The notes under the pieces: generated by a model | Database searches by the model: none | The model's input: only the letters and a program-made list of their open reading frames with translations | What the model was told of the DNA's origin: nothing | Position numbers and translations under genes: made by a program | In this document: in pieces, positions 1-10,051 of the stretch | Numbering within the stretch: position 1 is the first letter of the stretch | Layout of the letters: each line of letters begins with the position of its first letter | Assembly (NCBI RefSeq): GCF_000220395.1 | Contig: NW_004086088.1 | Location: 31,976-95,975, forward strand | DNA length: 64,000 nt | From: Ichthyophthirius multifiliis | Taxonomy: Eukaryota > Ciliophora > Oligohymenophorea > Hymenostomatida | Reading direction: 5' to 3'

Positions 1-550
1 ATTTATTCCACTTTATCATTAATTTATGTAAGACGAAGAAATATTATATTTAACAGGAAGCGAACCTTTAACAATAGATGAGGAGCTATAAAATTAAGAA
101 TCTTGGCTGAAAGATGAAAGTAAATATACATTTATAATATTTTAAAAAGATGAAAATATAAAACTTCATTATGATGATTTTCCTGAAGAAACATATAATT
201 ATAGAATGGTCGGAGATATTAATTTGTTTTTTCATTCATATATTGAAGAAAACGAAGCAGAAATAGATGTTATGATCGCAGATAAATAAGCAAGAAGACA
301 AGGTTTAGCTCAGCAAGCAGTAGAAATTATGATGGATTTCGGAATGGCATATTATAAAAAAAATAGATTTATTGCTAAAATTAAAAATGATAATTAAAAA
401 TCAATTAAATTGTTTGAAAAAATTGGATTTTTAAAATTTGAAGAAGTTTAAAAATTTAATGAAGTTCATTATTAAATGATTTTTAGTGATATTATGACTA
501 TGGACTAGTTTTATTAAAAATATTAACATATCAGTAATGTTTAAATTTGA
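1..550 (+). CDS. NAT9: N-acetyltransferase 9-like protein (GNAT family), 5'-truncated by window edge
   Basis: The reading frame is open from base 2 to the TGA at 548-550, with in-frame TAA/TAG read as Gln. The segment IPLYHQFMQDEEI...LTGSEPLT matches the NAT9 N-terminal region, so the ATG at 26-28 is an internal Met and the true start lies off the left edge. The GNAT acetyl-CoA region follows: EAEIDVMIADKQARRQGLA contains the R/Q-x-x-G-x-A loop, then the FIAKIKNDN and SIKLFEKIGF strands close the fold. About 182 residues are visible, against roughly 200 in animal NAT9, so only a short N-terminus is missing. NAT9 proteins acetylate protein N-termini and have been linked to tubulin; the substrate here is not known. 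No intron is seen in this part. Family call is strong; the missing 5' exon cannot be described. Confidence 0.85.
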
Positions 551-3500
551 TGTAAATTTAATATTATTATTTTATTTATTTTTTAATATTATGTTTTATT
601 TATTTCAAAGATATAAGAAATTTTATTTTTAAAGTTGAATTTATAAACTTAACAAAAAATATTAATTTTAAAATTATAAATTGTTTTTGTATCACTTTCA
701 ACCCAATTATTAATGAAACATTAATTAATCTTACAATATTAGTATAATTATTCAAAATAATAAAATAATATTAATTTTTAACATTTAATATAAAAATAAA
801 TAAATTATAATAAATATTTATAATTGTTTTTTCTTATTTTAAATAAATTAATATAATTCTTCAATCATATCTTTTATTGATCAAAAACTACCATCAATTT
901 TTTTTTTTCATCTCTTATAATTAAATAAAATAACATAAATTAATATCAATTGATAACCTATTTTAAAACATTATATAGTTATAATATTTTATAAAAATTA
1001 AAATTACAATATTTATTAATCTAATTTTGCTTTGATTATATTATCTAAATAATTTAATTATAGTTCATTAATGCTTTATAATTTAAAGCGGTAATTTTAT
1101 TATAATTTCTATTACAATATAAACAAAATTTTACTTTTAGTATATTATTTAAATAATCCATTTACTCTTTGATTTAATATGATATAATATTAATTAATCA
1201 TTTGAGAAATTCAAAACTTTTCAATTTTTCCTGAGTCTTCTTCAGACTCTAAAACTTAAATTATACACATGAACTACGTGAACTGATTTTTTTTATTGTT
1301 ACTTTAAAATTTTTTAAAAAACTCAATTAACAAAATAAAAAGGCAAAAAAATTAATAAAATTCTTATTTTTTGAAGATCAGAAGTTATTAAATTAAATTA
1401 ATCGAAAAATAAAAATTTTATTAAATTTATTTAATATAAATTTATAAAAATTAAGATTTTAATTTAATAAAAACATATGGACCTTTTTAATAAAGCTACC
1501 TATATATTAGTAAATTTAATTTCTTTTATTGCATGGATAAAGATTTTTTTCAATTTTACAAGCATAGAACCAGTTTATTTTATCTTGATATCTATATATT
1601 TTAATAAAATGCATTCTTTTGATATATTAAAGATTAACGGCTTGAAAAATTATACAAACAATTATTAGCTTTATTTAAAATCTTATGAAAAAATAATAAA
1701 AAAATATTTTATTAGCATTATCTAGAATTTTAGCATGAGACCAAACAAATAAAATTGAGATGATACAACAAATAATTTATCGTAGTCTTTAGAATTCTCT
1801 AGACTATCATTATACACCTTTTTTTAAGTTTTACAAAAATAAAATTTTGCTTATTGTATCTTAAAATTTAAAATTTAAAATTTAAATTGAATGCGTTTCT
1901 TTAACGTAGCAAAAAATTAAGGGCTTGTAAAATTTATAAAGATAAATAGGTTTTATTTAATATACCCTATAAATTATATAATGAATATACAATAATAGTT
2001 TTTTTTAGCTTTATAAATATTATACACATACATATGAATTATTAATATTATGTCTTTCAAAATAAATGATTATCAGATTTATTTCTTAATCTTAATTTAA
2101 ATCCAATATTTTTATAAAACTAGGGCATATTATTTTAATAATTTTATAAAGAAAAAATTATTACTATTATTATTAAATTTTTTTAAAAAATTGCTATATC
2201 TATATTTAATTTATATACTAAAAAAAATAATGTAATTAATTATAGAAATAACCCTGAAAAATAAATTCTCTTATTTTTTTAATAAAGGTGTGAATAGTAA
2301 GTATGTAGAGAATTTCCAATATTTTTTTAAAATTATTTATTTAGGAAAGATAAAGATGAGTCAAGAAGACTGAATTACAAAAGTTTCTTTATTTTTTAAT
2401 TAATAAATTTTCAGTAAATATTTATAAAACATTGTAGATGAAGATATTTTGTTTAATAACTTATTTTAGTTTCTTATAATTTAATATTTTTATTTTAATT
2501 ATTTAAATAGTTTAATATATTAATAAAATTTTAGTTTTTAATTAATTATAATATAAAAAATAAAATCTATTTATAAAAAATATTTAAATTAGAATTCTAA
2601 TATTTTTATGATTAAAAATGATGTTTAATATTTATTGATATTTAATTAATTTTCTTTATATAAAAATACTTTGCTAACATTTCACTACATTGCTATCTTG
2701 CATAACATGTTTAACTTACTTAGTATACCTATAATATATGTCATGTTTATTAGCCTATCCCTTCCAACCTCTTATATTCTACCTAATTCTGAAAAACAAG
2801 AACTGCAAGCCTAACCTACTCTAAAATAACTTATCTAACTCAAAAAACCGAAATTTTCTAACTCTCCTATATTTTAATGATAATTTTAATAAAAATATAC
2901 TTTAGTTTATATTATTAAACTTATATTTAAATCTTAAATTTAATTTAATTTTTTATATTATTTTATAAACAAACTTTTTCAAATTTCGAGTACATATTTT
3001 TTTTTAAATCTTTTAAAATTTAAAACTAAAAATAATTAGTAATGAATTGAAAAAAATCATTTGATATAAAGTTACATACTAATAGCATATATTATTTGCT
3101 TTATGATTTTTAATTTTACTATAATTTTTTTAAAAAAATCAATAAAAAAAAGGCCATTTTTCTCGCCTTTTTTTCTGTTGATAAGGTTTTTTAAAAATTT
3201 CAAAAATAAAAAAACTTATTTATAAATTATAATTTATAAAATTTTAATTTTTTTAAAAAATAATTAAATACTATTTTTAAATATTATTTTATATAAAAAC
3301 TTTAAAAATTTAATATTTAGGTTCTAAAAAAGTTTTTAATGCTTATATATATATATATAATAACCGTAAAATTTTTTATTATATTAGATTTTTTTATTAT
3401 CTATGTTGAATTATGATTTTTCAATTTAAATTACTTTTAACTTATTTTTATTCTCTTATGAAGTTTAAAAAATATAACATATATAATTATTATTGTTATT

Positions 3501-3728
3501 TATTTTAAAATTTATTTATAAAACATAATTATTAAATATTATTTTATTGTTTTTAATATAAAAATTATTAAATATAAAACAAAATTAATAATTTTAATAT
3601 ATATTTTATGTAAAAATGGTATATATAGTTTTTTTATTTTCATTATCAATATTATTTTTTATTTATATATTTTACTTTAAAAGCACTAATATTTAAAACT
3701 CTGCAAAGTTATTTACTAATAGAAAATA
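551..3728. other. AT-rich intergenic region between convergent genes
   Basis: This 3.2-kb spacer separates the 3' ends of the NAT9-like gene (+) and the phosphotransferase gene (-). I found no reading frame with family similarity or convincing codon use. It holds a 6-bp stem hairpin (GAGTCT...AGACTC near 1233-1249), a relatively GC-rich, G-poor island near 2690-2880, and the A/T-tailed hairpin at 3145-3174 listed separately. The 93-codon ORF at 1477-1758 is within chance expectation when only TGA stops. Confidence 0.6.
3145..3174. other. Perfect 10-bp inverted repeat with A7/T7 arms
   Basis: AAAAAAAGGC at 3145-3154 is exactly complementary to GCCTTTTTTT at 3165-3174, with the 10-nt loop CATTTTTCTC. 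It lies about 550 bp beyond the stop of the phosphotransferase gene, so it could be a transcription or RNA-processing signal. It may also be chance, since A/T arms form easily at this base composition; only the GGC/GCC core is informative. Confidence 0.4.
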
Positions 3729-5341
3729 TCATATACGAATAATCTAAATAATAAAATTATAATAAATATTTTTTAAAAAAATACTTAATAATGACAAAAC
3801 CCAAACAAGATTAATTAAAATGTTTTCGTTTACAATACATCTTCCAGTAAAATTTCCAATAACAGTATTCAAAAGCAATATTGATAATAAAGCAAATGAA
3901 GTTTTACTTAATTAATTAAATTTTTATCCTGAAACATGACATGCTTGAAGCATAGTCTTAAAATATTATTATTTTAGTAAAAAAATAATAAAATATTTGT
4001 ATGTTTTTTACACTTTATTTAGCCCAATGTAAGCCGCTAATGTAAATTAAAGTTCTTGTATTTTATTCGCTTACAGACGTTGGGGAAAAAAAGAAAATAT
4101 AAGTAATAGTTCCATGAATGAACCAAGAAAAAATACTATCATATAATGCCTATTTTAATACTTTAAAACCTTTGCTATTATACATACGGCGAAATCTTAT
4201 AATTTGGAATAAAATATATATATTTTTGAAAAAAATACAGCTTACATATTTAATGAAGTAACTATTCCTGCAAATAAGAAGAAATATAAAGTCACTTATC
4301 TTTTAGTCTATCCAAATACAATTTCTTCACCCCACCATTAAGGTCCTATTAATTTTTATTTTATTTTAATTTAAAAAAGAAAAATACCAAAAGCAGCAGA
4401 AAATAATATAAACAAACCAACAGCTAAACAACCTTCAGATGCTCCATTAATCCAAGGCAAATACATAAAATCATTATAATACTTTTTTTTTAATTTACAA
4501 ATCTTTTTTCGAAAATGAAAATAAAAAAACTTCATCAATTGTTGTTATAAAAAAAGGTATCGCCCCTGAAGCATAAACTAAATAGGAATTATAAGTGTTT
4601 CCGAAACCCATACATGCAGCTAAAGAAATTCCTTAGACACTTACTACTAATGCATCACATCCATGATCAAATAATAATCCTAAAGGAGATGAATTTCCTT
4701 TTTTTAATTTTATGATTTAATTTACATTTTTAAATTTATATTTATACCAGTTTTTCTTGCTTATTTTCCATCTACATTATCAAAATTCTATTATTTATTA
4801 TTTTTATTTTAACAAAAAAATACTTTTTTTTCATTTTATTTTAGTGTAAATTTTTTTACCATATAAATTAAATGCATTATCCCAATAAATGCACATAATG
4901 AACGAGGTATATTTCCACTTAATTCATTTGGAAACATATACCATAATACTAAATGAGGAATAATTACGCATAAATATCCACAGAGAGTTAACTTTAATAT
5001 TATTATATTTATATTAAATATATTTATTTAATCATTTTATTTATACTGTGTTTGGACTAATTTTTATTTTTAAAACAAGTTAATATAATATATAAATATG
5101 TATTATATAAATGCGTTTTTAATATATTTTTTACGAAACCCAAGGAGGAAGATATCTATTTTTTTTAAAAATAATATTTTAACATTTTTATTTAATTAAC
5201 AATTATATTTTTATACTTTAAACAAGATTCAGCTATAGGTCCAAATACGTAATTATATAAAATAGAATTATCTCTTCCCTTATATTAATATTTTATTAAA
5301 TTATTTTCATTTTCTTTAGATATAAAATTATAACTAATCAT
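3729..5341 (-). CDS. Choline/ethanolamine phosphotransferase (CDP-alcohol phosphatidyltransferase family)
   Basis: It transfers phosphocholine or phosphoethanolamine from the CDP-alcohol to diacylglycerol in the ER (Kennedy pathway, last step). The catalytic motif DG-x2-AR-x8-G-x3-D-x3-D is complete: DGKQARKTGNSSPLGLLFD followed by HGCD. Other family marks are WVSPNTLTLCGY before it, YYNDFMYLPWINGASEG after it, and a hydrophobic C-terminal half with several membrane spans. Ten exons on the minus strand fit in phase: 5341-5217, 5155-5135, 5056-5047, 4991-4860, 4787-4748, 4697-4531, 4481-4388, 4345-4239, 4149-4014, 3943-3729. They total 1047 nt (348 aa plus TGA), near the usual 390. All introns are GT...AG. 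The third exon is only 10 nt. The sequence cannot say whether choline or ethanolamine is preferred. The gene is divergent from U1-70K across 728 bp. Confidence 0.9.
5047..5056 (-). other. 10-nt micro-exon of the phosphotransferase gene
   Basis: The exon TCCAAACACA lies between an AG acceptor (5057-5058) and a GT donor (5045-5046). It joins a phase-2 upstream exon to a phase-0 downstream exon. Its inclusion supplies the residues S-P-N-T of the conserved W-(V/M)-(S/A)-P-N-x-(L/I)-T-L motif; without it both motif and frame are lost. Flanking introns are about 78 and 55 nt. Confidence 0.85.
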
Positions 5342-6069
5342 TTTATTACTACCTCTTTTTATATATTTGTTTTTATATTTTTTTTTTTGTTTTTTTTTTA
5401 ACAAATTATTATGCAGTGCGACAAACAATATTTGCAAATATAAAAATTATATATTGTACAAATATTAAAAAAAAATATTTTAAACTTTTAAATTTTTTCT
5501 AAAATAAATAAATAAAGATTTTTAAATACAAATAAAATTATAATTAAACTAAAAAAATATGATAATTTAATATTAATGTAATTGATATAAAATATTATTT
5601 TAATTAGAAACATTATATCATTTTGCATATTGTATAAAAAATTCTACATTATTTTTATTTTTCCCTTAATTATAAATAATAAAATATAAAAATGGAAAAT
5701 TTTTATAATCAAGTTTCTTATATTAAAAGTAAATATGGTAAAATTTAAGGATTTTTAATATTTTTTAATATAAAAATAATAAATTTATAAAAATTTATAT
5801 CGTATTAAATTAAATATAGCTAAAATTAATATAAAAATTCATTTATATTATAAATCAAAATATCTCCTTTATTTTTATTTTTTTTATTTTTAAACAAAAT
5901 TAATTAAGTAATAATATTTTTTTTTAAAAAAACTTCTTAAAAATCTTAAATAAAAAACTAATTATTTAAATACAACAATATATTATGAAAAGAAATCAAA
6001 AATTTAATTAAAAAAATATATATAATATAAGAAAAAAGAAAAACAAAAAATAAAAAAATATAAATAAAT
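5342..6069. promoter_or_regulatory. Bidirectional promoter region between divergent genes
   Basis: This 728-bp spacer lies between the start codons of the phosphotransferase (-) and U1-70K (+). It consists of A- and T-runs with no coding frame I can support and no recognisable box element. It must hold both promoters because both genes read outward from it. Confidence 0.5.
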
Positions 6070-7747
6070 ATGTCTACATAATTCCCACCTCCTCCTTAAA
6101 TGACATAAATGCCTTAAATATCTTAAATACCTTAAATGCATTCAATGCCTCCCTAGCTGTCTTAGTTATCTTAAATGCCACCACCATAAATGGGTTAAAT
6201 TCCTCCTCATTAGATTCAATAAATACCTGGAATGCCTCCTCCAATGAATTTTCCGCCTGGATTTCCTACTCCTGGACAGCCACCCGTTGGGATGGGAGGT
6301 CCTTTAGGCATGACAATGCCTCCACCTATGATGTAAATTAATTCTTCTTAATTTTTAAATCCACAAATATAAATGTTGAGGCCATAAAAGGTATTTTTTC
6401 CCCCAGATATCTAAATTTACTTTAAGGAGAGAAATATAGGATTTGTAAAAGGAAAGCCAAAGCTTAAATGTAGAAATTTAGATCCTTTAAGTTCAAATGG
6501 ATTACTAGACTACATGAAGAGTAAATTCGAAAGAGGACCTCCTCCACCTTTAGCAAAAGTAGAGACACCACGTGAAAAAATAAAAAGGGAAAAATAAGAA
6601 AAAAGGCAAAAACAAAAGTAATTAATAAAGCAAAATTTAATGGAATGGAATCCTTTTGAAGATTCAAAAATTACTAGTGATCCATATAAAACATTAGTTT
6701 TGAATAATATTTCTTATAATGCAAATGAATAGAAAATAAAAGAGCATTTTAAAATGTATGGACCTATTAAATCATGCAGAATTATAAGAAATCTTAACCA
6801 AAAGCATAGAGGTTATGGTATTATTGAATTCGAAAGAACCGCAGATTTTATTTAAGCATATAAAAATGCACATGAAAAAAAAATTGATGGAAGAAGAATT
6901 GGTGTTGATATTGAAAGAGGAAGAACCATACTCAGATTCAGACCAATGAGGCTCGGAGGTGGGTTAGGTAATAATAATTTTTTATATATAAATATATATG
7001 ATTATATTAAATTATATAAAATTTTAATATATTTTTTTTTTCTGTAAAATACTTCTTTGCCTTTTATTGTTTGTTTCAAAGAGATTTTTAGTTATTATTG
7101 GAAAATAATAAATAATTATATTAATATCTTTATCATCTTTCATATATTTTTAAATAAAATAATTTGATTAAATATTTTTTAATAATTCATTAAAAAAATT
7201 AAAAAAAAAATTATAATTTTAAAAAATATTAATTAATTTTAAAAAGTAAATTATATATTATATTATAAACAAACACTTTAAATTTTAAAATTTTTAAAAT
7301 AAAAAAATAAACTAATAAAAAAAAAATAGGAATAACCCGTAAAGGAAAATCTCCAGATAATGATTACAAAAGAAGTCTAAGCCAAATTCAAAGCAGAAGC
7401 CGTTCAAGAGATAGTTATGATGACAGTGTGAGAGAGAAAAAAATTGATAAGCACAAAAAAAAAAGATATTCCAAAACTAAATCTAAAAGTAGATCAAGAA
7501 GTAAAGATTATTATGATGGAAACAAAGATAGAAAAATTAAGAAAGAAAAGAAGGAAAAAAAAGAAAAAAAACAAAAGAAAAATAATGATTCTGCTCCTCA
7601 AGGAGGAAATAAATATGAAGAAGAAGGTGAAATAGAAGTCGTAGAAGATGAAGAAGAATGGGGAGGACATGATAAAAAGAGAAGAAGCAGAAAAGAGAAA
7701 AAAGAAAAAAGATCAGAAAGCACAAAGAAATAAAAAAAGATATTTGA
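6070..7747 (+). CDS. SNRNP70: U1 small nuclear ribonucleoprotein 70 kDa (U1-70K)
   Basis: This is the U1 snRNP core protein that binds stem-loop I of U1 snRNA and helps define 5' splice sites in the nucleus. Exons 6070-6967 and 7330-7747 flank a 362-nt intron. The U1-70K N-terminal box is present (FFPPDIQIYF...[16 protein letters not shown]), followed by the acidic/basic linker with ME-WNPFED. The RRM follows, with RNP2 KTLVLNNIS and RNP1 RGYGIIEF, and then the family signature [14 protein letters not shown]...RLGGGLG. The C-terminus is an R/S/K/E-rich tail as in other 70K proteins. About 100 Pro/Met/Gln-rich residues precede the canonical start, which is unusual. The frame at the end needs one extra A in the A7 run at 7732-7738 to reach TGA at 7745-7747 (438 aa); as given, it runs to 8042 through non-coding-looking sequence. 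Confidence 0.93.
6968..7329 (+). other. Unusually long intron of U1-70K
   Basis: It is bounded by G|GTAATAAT and AAATAG|GAATAACC in phase 1. At 362 nt it is about six times the typical intron in this window (35-90 nt). It splits the RRM-containing half from the R/S-rich tail. It shows no coding frame, but has a slightly less AT-rich core around 7040-7080. Retention would cut off the RS-like tail. Confidence 0.8.
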
Positions 7748-8227
7748 GTATATATAAATTAAAAGAAAAAGAAAGTTTTATAATTTTTTAAAACAAATAA
7801 AATAAAAATATTTGTTATAATAATAAATGATTATTGTTATTAGATTTTTATTTAAAAAATATTTTAAATTTATTTGCTTTTTCTTTTTAACTTTATTATT
7901 TAATTTATTTTAAATATAATTTCATTTATTGAAACATTCCTTCCCCTTTCTACTTAAAATAATGTCTATATATTTTATTTTCGAATTAATTAAAAAAGAC
8001 TTTATTTAATTTTTTTCAAAATAACGTATATTAATTATATGAATATTATTTATTTAATATTATAATTTGATAAGAATTTACAATATACTAGTATTATCTA
8101 AAATATGTATTTGTATTCAAAATTAAAATAAATATCAAAATAATTTTTTATTATTATTGTTTTACTTATTGATACTTTTTTAATTATTATATAATTATGG
8201 CATTTATTATTCATTAATATTAATTAC
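7748..8227. other. Intergenic, no feature seen
   Basis: AT-rich spacer between the U1-70K 3' end and the tRNA gene. No coding frame, structured RNA or repeat beyond short homopolymers is visible. Confidence 0.6.
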
Positions 8228-8234
8228 AAAAAAA
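8228..8234 (-). terminator. RNA polymerase III terminator of tRNA-Lys
   Basis: Seven consecutive T on the transcribed (minus) strand begin three bases after the tRNA discriminator position. This is the normal Pol III stop signal. T-runs are common here, but position and length fit. Confidence 0.8.
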
Positions 8235-8236
8235 GA

Positions 8237-8309
8237 AGCCTGCTAGGGGGCTCGAACCCCTGACCACAAGATTAAGAGTCTTGCGCTCTACCGACTGAGC
8301 TAAGCGGGC
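8237..8309 (-). tRNA. trnK: tRNA-Lys, anticodon CUU
   Basis: The minus strand folds into a full cloverleaf of 72 nt plus discriminator. The acceptor is GCCCGCT/AGCAGGC. The D arm has GCTC...GAGC with AGTCGGTA. The anticodon stem CAAGA/TCTTG encloses the loop CTCTTAA, giving CUU. The T arm is AGGGG-TTCGAGC-CCCCT. A-box and B-box promoter elements are intact, and no intron or encoded CCA is present. It reads AAG, a rare Lys codon beside AAA in this genome. The acceptor stem has one C-A mismatch (4:69) and the discriminator is U rather than the G usual in eukaryotic tRNA-Lys; either may reflect a sequence error or a real feature. Confidence 0.97.
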
Positions 8310-9000
8310 CCTTCGATACATTTTTTAATATTTTAATTATATAAATTTTTAAATACTGTAAAATCTTGGGCAATATTACTCCTCATTCATTCTTCTCTAA
8401 AATTTATTTTTTTATAAAAAACTCCTTTCAATTTATTTTATTTTTATAAGAGTATTAAATTTTTTCAGTTTATTTTTTATTGAAATTTTTAAAATGAAAA
8501 ACGAGTTTTTTTCTTTTCAATTTATTTAAGAAAAGAAGAGAATTATAGCAAAAATATTTGTTCAAAATAATTTTGAAGGAATTATATACAATTCAGAATT
8601 TTTCATTCTGCAATTTTTATTAAATTATTTTTTTTCTTTTTATTAACTGAGGCAAATAATAATTTTTATATTTGTTAAATAAAAGTGTAAATATTCTATT
8701 TAAAAATTATATATATATAATTAAATATTAAAAACTTATGAATTAATTTTAAAAATTAAAATTTAAATCTTTAAATATTTTTAATAATTAATTATTCATT
8801 CATATAATTATAATGTATTTATATTAATAAAGTTTATTTAATGTTTTATATATACTTAAAAAAAATCATTTAAATATAAATAATATTTCAAATATTTTGT
8901 ATTATTAATTATTTTTCTTCATCAAAAACTAAAATTTATTATTTTTTTTTGCAAAAAATTAAATTTTTAATATTATAAAATTTATCTAATATTTTCTAAC
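8310..9000. other. Intergenic, no feature seen
   Basis: AT-rich sequence upstream of the tRNA gene and of the weak ORF at 9001. No supported coding frame or RNA fold was found. Confidence 0.55.
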
Positions 9001-9724
9001 ATGAAAAAAATACAATTAAGAAAATAAATATAAGAATAAAGGCATTTCTATTAACCATTTAAATGGTCTAAGGATTTTTTAAAAAATTTACTTCTTATAA
9101 ATTAAAAATTCCAATTTAATAAGAATCTAAATCAAAAATAAGATATTTTTAATAAAAAAAAGATTCACCTAAAACAACTTAATTATTTTTAGAAACTGAA
9201 ATATTGAAAATATAGGAGTTTTCTATATTCATATATTTAATTAAACTTCTTAATTCTATTTTTATAGTTATATTACTTTAAAATATGAAGCTTATTGTAT
9301 TTTCTAAACTTAAGTATATTTTATTACATATTAATATTTAAGCTTCATCTTATGATATTTTACACCCTTTTAATTATTTTTCTATCATTAACTCCAATAA
9401 ATATATTGGTAGATATATAAATTCAGTATTTATATTTAATTATGATTATATATTTGATGAAGAAGGTAATATTTTCGTATTTTTAATTATTATATTTTTT
9501 AAAATAAATTAAGCTTAGCATTCTTATTTATTTTATTAGTTTAATCTTATAAAATTTAATTTTTTTATATTTTTATAATTTCTATCCCAATTTTAAAAAC
9601 CGAATATTTTAATATTATCTTGCATGTTATTTATATTTAATCCAAATAAATGGTTTTATTAAAGTTAGAAAATACTTCCTTTTCTACAAAAATCTTCAAA
9701 TTAAAATATTTAATTGTTTTTTGA
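9001..9724 (+). CDS. Possible orphan protein, unrecognised
   Basis: An ATG at 9001 opens a frame (MKKIQLRKQIQEQ...) that continues sensibly only if the T6 run at 9075-9080 is one base longer. It then gives about 150 residues with mixed composition and two hydrophobic stretches (IFIYLIKLLNSIFIVILL is the clearest), ending near NSVFIFNYDYIFDEEG. A 53-nt GT...AG intron at about 9468-9520 would lead to a TGA at 9722-9724. Without that intron the frame also stays open into the 3' region of the oppositely oriented PP2A gene. No family is recognised, and in this composition it may not be a gene. Confidence 0.3.
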
Positions 9725-10051
9725 ATTATTATATTCATAATAATTATATTATATATCATTTTTAATAAAGGTTTCTATATTAATTTATTAATTTTATTTT
9801 TAAGTAAGTGATTTTTCCATTTACAATTCTAAATTTTCAAAACGTTTTATTTATCTTAGAATATGTACAAAATTAAATGCTTATTATATATTTAAAATAT
9901 ATAAGATAAAAATAATTTAATTCATTTTTTTAATTTATATTTAAAAAAAATATTTTTTCATTTTTAATAAAAAAAATATATTATTTAATAAAAAAATATG
10001 TAATTTTTTAATTATAAAAAATAAAAAAATAGAAAATATAAAAAAAATTAA
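9725..10051. other. Intergenic or 3' region between convergent genes
   Basis: A/T-run sequence between the weak ORF and the PP2A scaffold stop codon. No independent feature is seen. Confidence 0.45.

Noticed and set aside
26-28. ATG as the start of the NAT9-like gene
   Set aside because: The frame continues upstream with residues that match the NAT9 N-terminus, so this Met is internal and the gene begins before the window.
1477-1758. ORF MDLFNKATYIL..., about 93 codons
   Set aside because: With TGA as the only stop in this composition, an open stretch of this size is expected by chance. No family likeness, codon bias or splice structure supports it.
4188-4195. A second micro-exon (8 nt) in the phosphotransferase gene
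   Set aside because: A single longer intron from 4238 to 4150 gives the better C-terminal sequence (GLHWAKQTCHVSG) and keeps frame without it.
7428-7733. Separate Lys/Glu-rich gene of 101 codons
   Set aside because: It is the second exon of U1-70K, in frame with the RRM exon after splicing; the TAA at its end is a Gln codon.
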